Shown here piece after piece: positions 1-5,328 of a stretch of 7,087 nucleotides of DNA. The notes beneath the pieces were generated by a model that did not search any database, was not told where the DNA came from, and saw nothing but the letters and a program-made list of their open reading frames with translations. The stretch covers positions 1 through 7,087 of the forward strand of contig DAIRGS010000363.1 in assembly GCA_036794395.1 (NCBI GenBank), read 5' to 3'. Positions within the stretch are counted from its first letter, which is position 1, and each line of letters starts with the position of its first letter. The translations under genes were made by a program, and so were the position numbers. The DNA is from DASXMX01 sp036794395 (GTDB lineage Bacteria; Planctomycetota; Phycisphaerae; Tepidisphaerales; Tepidisphaeraceae).

Positions 1-50
1 ATCATGGGCTGGAAGCCCCATGTCACGAAGCGCGGAATCGCGCACGGTCA
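1..50 (-). repeat. Truncated copy of the palindromic intergenic repeat
   Basis: The sequence reads 'atcatgggct' followed directly by 'ggaagccccatgtcacgaa' and then a GC-rich tail. The tail at 30-50 is an exact 21-base reverse complement of 2149-2169, the outer left end of the element between potD and potB. In the same (direct) orientation it resembles the right half of that element (2356-2459), but the middle of the hairpin is missing. It looks like a short, internally deleted member of one repeat family. A small reading frame over it is not credible. Confidence 0.7.
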
Positions 51-75
51 TTTAGACAATGCATGGCTCACTATG

Positions 76-220
76 GAGGCACGGAGGACACGGAGAAGAA
101 AGGGAATTGAACCACGGATAACACGGATGAAAGAGCAAATAGGTCTTCTCATTCTCATCTTTCTGCTTATCCGTGCCATCCGCGTTATCCGTGGTTAAAT
201 CCGGCATTTCTCCGTGTTCT
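76..220. repeat. Long imperfect hairpin repeat ('accacggataacacgg' type)
   Basis: Two nested pairs of arms are visible. The inner arms 110-129 and 177-196 match at 19 of 20 positions as reverse complements. The outer arms 85-97 and 208-220 match at 12 of 13. The left flank continues 'ggaggcacggaggac', but its expected partner on the right is absent: at 219 the sequence switches to another repeat. This suggests that one repeat was cut or joined by the other. I know this type of dispersed repeat from planctomycete and related genomes (memory, not searched). It may form a stem in RNA upstream of potC, but no function is shown. Confidence 0.75.
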
Positions 221-251
221 CTCTTCGAGCCTGAGCCTCAGAGCCGAAGGC
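219..251 (+). repeat. 33-base direct repeat, copy 1
   Basis: These 33 bases, starting 'ctctcttcgagcctgagc', are identical to 2382-2414. The copy ends two bases before the apparent GTG start of potC. The pair flanks potC-potD in direct orientation, 2163 bases apart. Confidence 0.85.
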
Positions 252-252
252 C

Positions 253-1086
253 GTGCCCCCCGTGGTGGAAATCCGGTTAAACGATTTGGCCGACGTGACA
301 TCTGCCCAAACTTTCCGCCGTGCATCAACTTCCCGACGCCTGTTGGCGGTCTGGACGGGGACGGTCCTGCTGTTTGTTTATGTTCCGGTCGTTCTCATCG
401 TCATTTTTTCGTTCAATACATCGTCACTTAACGTGTTGTGGGAAGGCTTTACGCTTCGGTGGTATGCGGAGCTTTGGCAGAACGAGCCGTTGATGACGGC
501 GCTGCAAAACAGCCTGGTCATCGCATTTGCGACGACTGCCGTGTCGTGTGTGCTGGGGACGATCGCCGGGTGGCTGCTCTATCGGTATCGATTTCCCGCG
601 GCTTGGCTTGTACGAGGTCTGATCTTCTTCCCGATGATCGTCCCTGAAATCATCATGGGAGTCAGCTTGCTCCTGCTGTTTGGCGTCATGCATATCGCGC
701 TGGGGTTTACAACCGTCATCATCGCGCACGTGACGTTCTGTTTTCCGTTCGTGATGATCGCGGTCGGGGCCCGGCTTGAAGGGCTGGATCCGTCTTTGGA
801 AGAGGCCGCGATGGATCTGGGCGCGACGCCCGTGCAGGCTTTTACGCGAGTGATTCTTCCTTATCTTGTGCCTTCGATTGTGGCGGGGGGGTTGATGGCG
901 TTCACGCTGTCGATCGACGAATTTGTTGTGACGTATTTCACTTATAGCGCCGCATCAGTCACGCTGCCGGGCTTGAACCCCACCGTCAACGCGCTGTCGA
1001 CACTCTTGATCGTGGCGACGGTTGTTCTGGCGCTGGCCGCGGCGGCGGTGCGGCGCTTGTCCTCTGCAAACGCTTCGCTCAAATAG
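253..1086 (+). CDS. potC: Spermidine/putrescine-type ABC transporter permease PotC
   Basis: This is an inner-membrane channel subunit of a type I ABC importer for polyamines, about 277 residues, close to the usual PotC length. Six hydrophobic stretches can be placed at about 31-53, 87-109, 121-143, 150-172, 204-225 and 249-266. The EAA loop that docks on the ATPase is at 183-203: E184-A-A, G190 and then I-L-P at 201-203. The C-terminal part 'SIDEFVVTYF' followed by 'VTLPG' is typical of PotC. The GTG start at 253 directly follows a repeat and has no good ribosome binding site, so a later GTG (for example 295) may be the real start; the first 20 or so residues are doubtful. potD follows after five bases, so the two are surely co-transcribed. 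The substrate is inferred from the family; related permeases carry other cations. Confidence 0.9.
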   Translation: MPPVVEIRLNDLADVTSAQTFRRASTSRRLLAVWTGTVLLFVYVPVVLIVIFSFNTSSLNVLWEGFTLRWYAELWQNEPLMTALQNSLVIAFATTAVSCVLGTIAGWLLYRYRFPAAWLVRGLIFFPMIVPEIIMGVSLLLLFGVMHIALGFTTVIIAHVTFCFPFVMIAVGARLEGLDPSLEEAAMDLGATPVQAFTRVILPYLVPSIVAGGLMAFTLSIDEFVVTYFTYSAASVTLPGLNPTVNALSTLLIVATVVLALAAAAVRRLSSANASLK

Positions 1087-1091
1087 ATCCC

Positions 1092-2129
1092 ATGCGCTAC
1101 CCGCGACGAATCCTTTTGGGCCTCATTCTGCTTGGCTTGGCCATGCTGACCAGTTGCAAGCACGTACCTGATGCCAAGACGCTGAACCTCTTCGCGTGGT
1201 CGGAATATATACCACAGGAGGTGATCGATGGTTTCACCAAAGAAACCGGCATCAAGGTCAATTACGAAACTTATGACTCGAACGAGGCGATGATCACCAA
1301 GCTGACGCAGGGCTCCACCCGGTACGACCTGATCCAGCCTTCGGAATACGCGGTGGAGAACCTGATCAAGCGAAATATGCTTCAGCCGCTGGATCTGGGG
1401 CAAGTTCCAAACCTTAAGAACCTTGATCCGGCGTTTGCCAACCCGTCATATGATCCCGGCCAGAAATATTCCGTCCCATACATGACGGGAACGGTTGGGA
1501 TTGTCGTCAATACCGACGTGGTCAAAGAGCCGATCAACGGCTTTAAGGACGTCTTTCAGCCGAACTACAAGGGCCGAATCGTCGCGGTGAGCGACAGCCG
1601 GGAGATCGTGTCGTGGGCGTTCAACGCACTGGGGCTGCCGATCAATGACGTGACGCCGGCGAATCTTGCCAAGGCCCGGCCGCTGGTTCAGGCCTGGCTT
1701 CCGCTGGTGAAGGTTTTTGATTCGGATAATCCCAAGTCCCCGCTTCTGAGCGGCGATTGCGATCTGGGGGTCGTTTTCAGCGGGGACGCGGCCAAGCTTT
1801 ATGAGCAGAATCACAAATTCAAATATGTGCTGCCCGCCGAGGGGGCGCATCAATTCATTGACAGCCTTTGCATTCCCGTTTCGGCCGAGCACACGTCCGC
1901 GGCATTGGCGTTTATCAACTACATCCTTCGACCGGAGGTCAGCAAAATGATCTCGGATAAGTTCCCCTATACGAATCCAAACGCCGAGGCGCGCAAGCTC
2001 TTGAGCAAGGATCAACTCGCCAACCCGGCCAGTTATCCCGAGGCCCAGCACCTGGAAGTATTTCGCGACATCGGTCCAGCTTCGCAGAAGGTCAGCACCA
2101 TGATGACAGAACTTAGAAGTGGAGGGTGA
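1092..2129 (+). CDS. potD: Polyamine-binding lipoprotein PotD (ABC substrate-binding protein)
   Basis: This is the binding protein that presents a polyamine to the PotB/PotC channel; 345 residues is normal for PotD. A signal peptide with lipobox L-T-S-C puts the lipid on Cys22, so the protein is membrane-anchored, unlike the soluble E. coli PotD. Fold landmarks are W36-S-E-Y39, P83-S-E-Y86, D168-S-R-E171, S211-D-N-P, F229, F255-I-D257, Y293 and the late R-K-L-L-S motif at 301-305. By comparison with E. coli PotD from memory, the acidic residues that grip the amines (D168, E171, D257) are kept, while two pocket tryptophans (W229, W255) are phenylalanine here. This supports an amine ligand with possibly altered preference. 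The gene is only five bases behind potC, and no strong ribosome binding site is seen, so translation may be coupled. Confidence 0.92.
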   Translation: MRYPRRILLGLILLGLAMLTSCKHVPDAKTLNLFAWSEYIPQEVIDGFTKETGIKVNYETYDSNEAMITKLTQGSTRYDLIQPSEYAVENLIKRNMLQPLDLGQVPNLKNLDPAFANPSYDPGQKYSVPYMTGTVGIVVNTDVVKEPINGFKDVFQPNYKGRIVAVSDSREIVSWAFNALGLPINDVTPANLAKARPLVQAWLPLVKVFDSDNPKSPLLSGDCDLGVVFSGDAAKLYEQNHKFKYVLPAEGAHQFIDSLCIPVSAEHTSAALAFINYILRPEVSKMISDKFPYTNPNAEARKLLSKDQLANPASYPEAQHLEVFRDIGPASQKVSTMMTELRSGG

Positions 2130-2286
2130 GCAGCTTGAGCCGGCTTGTTGACCGTGCGCGATTCCGCGCCATTGCTTTTTCGTGGCACGGCTTTTTAAGC
2201 CGTGGTCGAGGGAGCCGCGGGTCCGGCGACGGGTGAGATGTGGGAAAACCAACTTTCCTTGACGGAGCATTTTCTGCCGGCGAATC

Positions 2287-2292
2287 AGAAGG
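2287..2292 (+). promoter_or_regulatory. Ribosome binding site AGAAGG for the long potB reading frame
   Basis: AGAAGG lies eight bases before ATG 2301 and is the only good ribosome binding site near any in-frame potB start. It falls in the unpaired centre of the inverted repeat 2225-2338, so the flanking arms would present it in a loop. Confidence 0.5.
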
Positions 2293-2300
2293 TTGTCTGA

Positions 2301-3320
2301 ATGTCGAAACTTGGTTTTCCCAAATCGTACCCGTCGCCAGGAGTCATCCCCCTCGATCATGGGCTGTCTTCGACCCTGAGGCTCTCTTCGAGCCTGAGCC
2401 TCAGAGCCGAAGGCAGACCCGAAGGGGAAGCCCATGCCACGAATGACATCGCGCATGGTGATTTGGATGCATCGACATGCCGACCTGGGGTCGGTGCGTG
2501 GGTATTTCTGTCGCCGTTGCTGGCGTGGTTGCTGCTGTTCGTTGTTGCGCCGACCGCCATCCTGCTGGCGTGCAGCGTCTCGAAATGGACCGATTTCGGC
2601 GCGTGGACAATGGGATTCACCTTCGAAAACTATCGCGAAGCGCTAACCCGGTTTTATCTGCTGATCTTTCTCCGTTCGCTGATTTATGCCGGGGCGACTA
2701 CTCTCCTTTGCGCGGTGGTGGGGTATCCGGTGGCTTACTTTATTGGCCGATCCAGCGCGGGCTGGCGCAACGCGTTGCTGATCGCGGTGATGATCCCCTT
2801 CCTCACCAGCTTCCTGATTCGAGCGTATGCGTGGATTATCATCCTCCGAGAGCACGGCGTCCTCAGCGCATCGCTCGACGCGCTGCGGAATGTGTTTCCA
2901 CATCTGCTTCCCGGACGCCTCAACCTTCTTTACACCCCCGCAGCAGTGATCATCGGGTTGGTTTACACGTATTTGCCATTCATGATCCTTCCCATTTACG
3001 GCAGTGTTGAGAAACTGGATGAATCTCTGCTCGAAGCCGCGGCGGATCTGGGCGCCGGCCCGCCGAAGACGGCATGGAGAGTGATCCTTCCGCTGACTTG
3101 GCCGGGCATCGCGGCGGGCATTACGCTGGTTTTTGTGCCCTCGGTCGCCATGTTCGCTGTAACCGGCATGATGGGCGGCGGGCGGGTGTGGCTGATTGGC
3201 GACGCTATTGAACAGCAGTTCCTTTCGGCCGGCAATCTTCCGCTGGGAGCGGCCCTGGGAGTCATGCTGCTCTGTGGATTCATGCTGACGTTCCTGCTGA
3301 CGCAACGAAAAACCCATTGA
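2301..3320 (+). CDS. potB: Spermidine/putrescine-type ABC transporter permease PotB (start uncertain)
   Basis: This is the second channel subunit of the polyamine importer. The PotB core begins near residue 66 (first membrane segment about 66-90). It continues through 'GYPVAYFIGR' at 141-150, the 'RAYAW' region at 174-178 and 'LVYTYLPFMILPIY' at 220-233. The EAA loop follows (E245-A-A, G251, I262-L-P264), then 'GMMGGGRVWLIGDAI' at 289-303, all very close to E. coli PotB as I remember it. The first 55 or so residues have no PotB likeness and are encoded by the repeat element. The only in-frame alternative before the core is TTG 2463, which lacks a ribosome binding site. ATG 2301 has a good one, so I keep it, but the native N-terminus may have been replaced. 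The core is intact with no internal stop. PotB normally precedes PotC. Confidence 0.85.
   Translation: MSKLGFPKSYPSPGVIPLDHGLSSTLRLSSSLSLRAEGRPEGEAHATNDIAHGDLDASTCRPGVGAWVFLSPLLAWLLLFVVAPTAILLACSVSKWTDFGAWTMGFTFENYREALTRFYLLIFLRSLIYAGATTLLCAVVGYPVAYFIGRSSAGWRNALLIAVMIPFLTSFLIRAYAWIIILREHGVLSASLDALRNVFPHLLPGRLNLLYTPAAVIIGLVYTYLPFMILPIYGSVEKLDESLLEAAADLGAGPPKTAWRVILPLTWPGIAAGITLVFVPSVAMFAVTGMMGGGRVWLIGDAIEQQFLSAGNLPLGAALGVMLLCGFMLTFLLTQRKTH
2368..2403 (+). repeat. 18-base imperfect tandem repeat inside the element
   Basis: 'cttcgaccctgaggctct' (2368-2385) is followed at once by 'cttcgagcctgagcctca' (2386-2403), 14 of 18 positions alike. It encodes Ser/Leu-rich residues of the long potB frame, which is further reason to doubt that those residues are functional. 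Confidence 0.6.
2382..2414 (+). repeat. 33-base direct repeat, copy 2
   Basis: Identical to 219-251 in all 33 positions and in the same orientation. It lies in the loop of the right-arm hairpin of the element. The reverse-oriented relative at 3931-3991 lacks this segment, so it looks like a separable insert. Confidence 0.85.
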
Positions 3321-3355
3321 ACGGTAATCCCAAATAGATGCAGGTATTGCACCTT

Positions 3356-3382
3356 TTGCGATCTGGCCCTCCCGGTTATATT
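3356..3382 (+). promoter_or_regulatory. Possible promoter for the small secreted protein
   Basis: TTGCGA (3356-3361) and TATATT (3377-3382) are 15 bases apart, a little short for a sigma-70 type promoter. Transcription would start near 3390 and give a leader of about 55 bases ending in a strong ribosome binding site. The gene has its own terminator, so its own promoter is expected here. Confidence 0.35.
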
Positions 3383-3430
3383 CTCGTCCTGGCGAGTCGG
3401 ATTTCGAAACAACTCTTTCAACCCATTTCT

Positions 3431-3437
3431 GAGGAGG
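3431..3437 (+). promoter_or_regulatory. Strong ribosome binding site GAGGAGG
   Basis: GAGGAGG lies six bases before ATG 3444 and is the best ribosome binding site in the window. It fixes the start of the small secreted protein and suggests high expression. Confidence 0.8.
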
Positions 3438-3443
3438 TTCGCT

Positions 3444-3824
3444 ATGCGTAAACTGGCATTCGGTCTTGCGGCGGTTTTGGCAGTCGGTTCTTTCGTCAAT
3501 TTCTCCAGCGCGGCTGATGAAAAGAAGGTCAGCGGCGTTCTGATCGACGAGACTTGCGCGGCCAAGTTCACCAGCAAGGAAAATCCCGAGCAAGCCGCGG
3601 CTAAGCACACCGCCGCCTGCTGCATGAAGTGTGGCAAGGATGCTGGCTTCGTGGTTCTCAGCGGCAAGAAGGAACTCAAGCTCGACAAGCACGGCAAGGA
3701 ACTGGCCATGGCCTACCTCGCCAAGCCCGATGCAAATACCCACGTGACCATCACCGGTGAAGCCACCGACACCGAGATCAAGGTCAAGAGCATCGAAGCT
3801 GCGAAGCCCGCGACGGCCAACTAA
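3444..3824 (+). CDS. Small exported Cys-rich protein of unknown function
   Basis: 126 residues. Residues 1-24 form a signal peptide (M-R-K, a hydrophobic stretch, then S-S-A-A before D25), so the mature protein of about 100 residues is exported. It contains C38 in 'IDETCAAKF' and a cluster H55-x3-C59-C60-x2-C63, followed by 'GFVVLSGKKELKLDKHGK' and a beta-rich 'HVTITGEATDTEIKVKSI' ending. The layout resembles small secreted proteins I have seen in acidobacteria and planctomycetes ('VDxxC ... H ... C ... C ... GKxxKxDxxG ... VTVTGxxxGDTIKVxS'), which have no function I can name. Four Cys and one His could bind a metal or form disulfides; this is inference. It stands alone, with a strong ribosome binding site before it and a terminator after it. 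Confidence 0.85.
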   Translation: MRKLAFGLAAVLAVGSFVNFSSAADEKKVSGVLIDETCAAKFTSKENPEQAAAKHTAACCMKCGKDAGFVVLSGKKELKLDKHGKELAMAYLAKPDANTHVTITGEATDTEIKVKSIEAAKPATAN

Positions 3825-3857
3825 GCGCCTCGCTTCGGTGATTCTGATAGATCCCGA

Positions 3858-3897
3858 CAGACCCTTCCGGCATTCCGGGAGGGTCTGTTTTTATTTT
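3858..3897 (+). terminator. Rho-independent terminator
   Basis: A 13-pair stem (3858-3870 with 3875-3887, one G-U pair) has a four-base loop 'catt' and is followed by 'tttttatttt'. It lies 34 bases after the stop codon of the small secreted protein and is the clearest terminator in the window. Confidence 0.92.
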
Positions 3898-3930
3898 GGT
3901 GGTCGGCGCGATTTAAGGCAACGAGCATTT

Positions 3931-3991
3931 TCGTGACACGGTGCTTCCCCTTCGGGTCTGAGCCTCAGGGTCGAAGACAGCCCGTGGGCTG
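3931..3991 (-). repeat. Palindromic repeat unit, reverse orientation, without the 33-base insert
   Basis: Read on the minus strand, this matches 2358-2442: 'agacccgaaggggaagc' is shared and the end 'tgtcacga' corresponds to 'tgccacga'. The segment of about 30 bases that includes most of 2382-2414 is absent. A short perfect hairpin 'cagccc gt gggctg' occupies 3978-3991. Confidence 0.7.
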
Positions 3992-4097
3992 CGGTACACC
4001 GCGGCCATCGGCCTCAGGGCGATCCAGCAATCGCGCCAGCGAAGTAGATGAGGGTATTTCTACAGGAGTAGCGGGTCGCCCAGGCGATTGGCGGGTT

Positions 4098-4151
4098 GGC
4101 GGAATACCGCCGACGTGCGTGAATACACGCACCACGGGCAAGATGCCCGTG
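4098..4151. repeat. Three consecutive hairpins, two with AATA loops
   Basis: Stem 1 is 'ggcgg' (4098-4102) with 'ccgcc' (4107-4111), loop aata. Stem 2 is 'gtgcgtg' (4115-4121) with 'cacgcac' (4126-4132), loop aata. Stem 3 is 'cacgggca' (4133-4140) with 'tgcccgtg' (4144-4151), loop aga. All stems are perfect. Stem 3 is followed by 'ccacaaaaatag', which on the minus strand gives a T-run before rather than after the stem, so it is not a terminator for that strand. It resembles a dispersed repeat of planctomycete genomes (from memory). Confidence 0.75.
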
Positions 4152-4212
4152 CCACAAAAATAGCCCGCCACAGTGCGACGCCTCTGTCTATCCGTGGCGG
4201 GTATCGGGCCGA

Positions 4213-4218
4213 TACAAT
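4213..4218 (+). promoter_or_regulatory. Possible -10 box TACAAT for lpxI
   Basis: TACAAT ends six bases before the GTG at 4225, where a transcript would start. No convincing -35 box is seen about 17 bases upstream. If real, the lpxI message would have no leader, which would fit the lack of a ribosome binding site. Confidence 0.35.
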
Positions 4219-4224
4219 CGCGAT

Positions 4225-5064
4225 GTGGTTCCACTGGGTCTTATTGCCGGCGAAGGGGTCTTTCCCATCCTGGTTGCGCGCGGCGCGCGGGCGGCGGGGC
4301 GGAAGGTCGTCTGCTCGGCGTTTGCCGGCCACGCTTGGCCCGACCTGGAACGCGAGTGCGATTCGTTTCATTGGGTCAGCATCGCCCGAATGGGCCAATG
4401 GGTCCGTCATTTGCGCTCGGCCGGGTGTACTGAAGCGATCATGGTGGGGCGGGTTGCCAAATCGGGTTTATACGACCGGTGGCGGTATTTCAGGTATATT
4501 CCCGATCGAAGGGCGCTTGGCGTCATTCTCCGCGTTATTCGTCGGGACAAGCGCCCGCAGTCGATTCTCAGTGCCGTGATGGATGAACTGGCCGCGGCGG
4601 GTATTACCTTGATCGACTCCACTCAATACACCACCGAGCACCTCGCCATGCCCGGCGTCATGACCAAACGCCAGCCCAGCGAGCGGCAATGGGAAGATAT
4701 CCGCTTTGGCTATGAGATCTGCCGGTCGATCAGCCGGATGGATATCGGCCAAAGCATCGGCGTGATCGACCGCGATGTGATCGCGGTCGAAGCCGTTGAA
4801 GGCACCAACGCCATGATCGAGCGTGCCGGCAAACTCTGTAAAGTCGGCGGCTGGACCCTCATCAAAGTCTCGAACACCCACCAGGACATGCGCGTGGATG
4901 TTCCGACGATCGGCGTCACCACCATCGAGAAGCTCGCGGCCGCGCGAGCCGGGTGCATCGTCCTGGAGGCGGGCAAGACGATCATTCTGGAAAAGCCGAA
5001 GGTGTTGGAGTTGGCGGATCATTTTAAGATCGCGGTGGTGGGGTGGGAACCGCCGGGGGAGTGA
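4225..5064 (+). CDS. lpxI: UDP-2,3-diacylglucosamine diphosphatase LpxI
   Basis: LpxI cleaves UDP-2,3-diacylglucosamine to lipid X plus UMP in lipid A synthesis, replacing LpxH in many bacteria; it is a peripheral inner-membrane enzyme. At 279 residues the length is normal. The N-terminal domain shows 'LGLIAGEGVFPILVARGA' at 4-21 and 'AIMVGRVAKSGLY' at 71-83. The C-terminal catalytic domain has 'DIGQSIGV' at 173-180, 'AVEAVEGTNAMIERAG' at 187-202 and 'HQDMRVDVPTIG' at 219-230, with D221 and D225 as the conserved acidic pair. 'VLEAGKTIILEK' at 246-257 follows. The more common 'GTDAM' is 'GTNAM' here (N195), and the usual K-P before Q-D is replaced by 'NTH'. The start is GTG 4225: glycine-rich family sequence begins a few residues later, and no ribosome binding site or better in-frame start is seen. 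The ATG at 4223 is out of frame. Confidence 0.93.
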   Translation: MVPLGLIAGEGVFPILVARGARAAGRKVVCSAFAGHAWPDLERECDSFHWVSIARMGQWVRHLRSAGCTEAIMVGRVAKSGLYDRWRYFRYIPDRRALGVILRVIRRDKRPQSILSAVMDELAAAGITLIDSTQYTTEHLAMPGVMTKRQPSERQWEDIRFGYEICRSISRMDIGQSIGVIDRDVIAVEAVEGTNAMIERAGKLCKVGGWTLIKVSNTHQDMRVDVPTIGVTTIEKLAAARAGCIVLEAGKTIILEKPKVLELADHFKIAVVGWEPPGE

Positions 5065-5090
5065 AGCCGCTGGGTGATATCGCTCTGGAC

Positions 5091-5120
5091 GTTGCATTTC
5101 GTTGCATTGTGTTGCATGGA
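5091..5120 (+). repeat. Three 10-base repeats of GTTGCAT
   Basis: 'gttgcatttc', 'gttgcattgt' and 'gttgcatgga' follow each other without gaps. Two further GTTGC cores occur at 5129-5133 and 5136-5140. The 10-base period would place the three cores on the same face of the helix. Confidence 0.7.
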
Positions 5121-5179
5121 CCGAGGCAGTTGCGAGTTGCCAGTGATGGCAGGCACATCGCGGGGGAAAATGTCTCAAA

Positions 5180-5199
5180 TGTCACAACTGCGCGTGACA
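5180..5199. promoter_or_regulatory. Dyad TGTCAC-N8-GTGACA, possible operator
   Basis: Two perfect six-base half-sites in inverted orientation are separated by eight bases, a spacing usual for dimeric regulators. It lies about 275 bases before the ATPase start. No regulator gene is in the window. Confidence 0.35.
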
Positions 5200-5319
5200 C
5201 CTATCTAATTATTGCTGAGGCGGTGGGCTGGGTAATTGGGTCACGGATGGGCGGGATTGCCCGAGTTGTCTGGCGACCGGCCGAGGGCGTTGGAGCGGTC
5301 AACCTTTGATCGAGAAGTG

Positions 5320-5328
5320 TGGTAAGAT
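5320..5328 (+). promoter_or_regulatory. Possible extended -10 promoter TGgTAAGAT for the ATPase
   Basis: TG plus one base before TAAGAT makes an extended -10 element. No good -35 box is present at 16-18 bases upstream. A transcript from here would have a leader of about 140 bases before ATG 5474. Confidence 0.3.

Larger units (their letters stand above)
2149..2459. repeat. Nested inverted-repeat (MITE-like) element between potD and potB
   Basis: The outer ends 'accgtgcgcgat' (2151-2162) and 'atcgcgcatggt' (2448-2459) are reverse complements at 11 of 12 positions. Inside them, 'ttcgtggca' (2179-2187) pairs with 'tgccacgaa' (2435-2443). The left arm has its own perfect hairpin (2186-2193 with 2197-2204), and the right arm has one with a long loop (2358-2365 with 2429-2436). 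The central arms 2225-2255 and 2308-2338 match at 27 of 31. The element therefore looks like two copies of one repeat unit, head to head around a 52-base centre (2256-2307). No transposase is encoded. Relatives sit at 1-50 and, reversed, at 3931-3991. Confidence 0.75.
3898..4224. other. Gene-free, repeat-filled gap before lpxI
   Basis: No reading frame here resembles a protein; the small frames on both strands run through repeats. The gap holds the reverse copy of the palindromic repeat (3931-3991), a small palindrome 'gcggtacaccgc' (3991-4002), and three consecutive hairpins (4098-4151). It ends with the presumed start region of lpxI. The stretch 4003-4097 shows nothing I can name. Confidence 0.6.

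Noticed and set aside
4..198. 64-residue open frame ending in an Ile/Leu/Arg-rich tail
   Set aside because: It runs through two different repeats, and its tail is the translated hairpin arm. Such frames appear wherever this repeat occurs.
2156..2180. Terminator-like hairpin 'gcgcg attc cgcgc' then TTTTT after potD
   Set aside because: The T-run is six bases away from a five-pair stem, and the same sequence recurs at 30-48 as part of the repeat, so it is better explained as repeat.
1446..2456. 336-residue open frame on the minus strand
   Set aside because: Antisense to potD and the repeat element, Arg/His-rich, no domain likeness; an artefact of GC-rich third positions.
2643..3743. 366-residue open frame on the minus strand
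   Set aside because: It covers the antisense of potB and of the small secreted protein, across a region with clear + strand signals; no protein family likeness.
3965..4234. 89-residue open frame on the minus strand in the gap before lpxI
   Set aside because: It translates repeat hairpins and has no ribosome binding site or family likeness.
5091..5120. A CRISPR array or plasmid origin from the 10-base repeats
   Set aside because: The units are far too short and ungapped for CRISPR, and no replication gene lies nearby.
4468..5178. 236-residue open frame on the minus strand
   Set aside because: Shadow of lpxI, whose conserved motifs are in the + frame.
5043..5309. 88-residue open frame after lpxI
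   Set aside because: It overlaps the lpxI end by 22 bases, starts with GTG, has no ribosome binding site and no recognisable motif. I could not support it as a gene.
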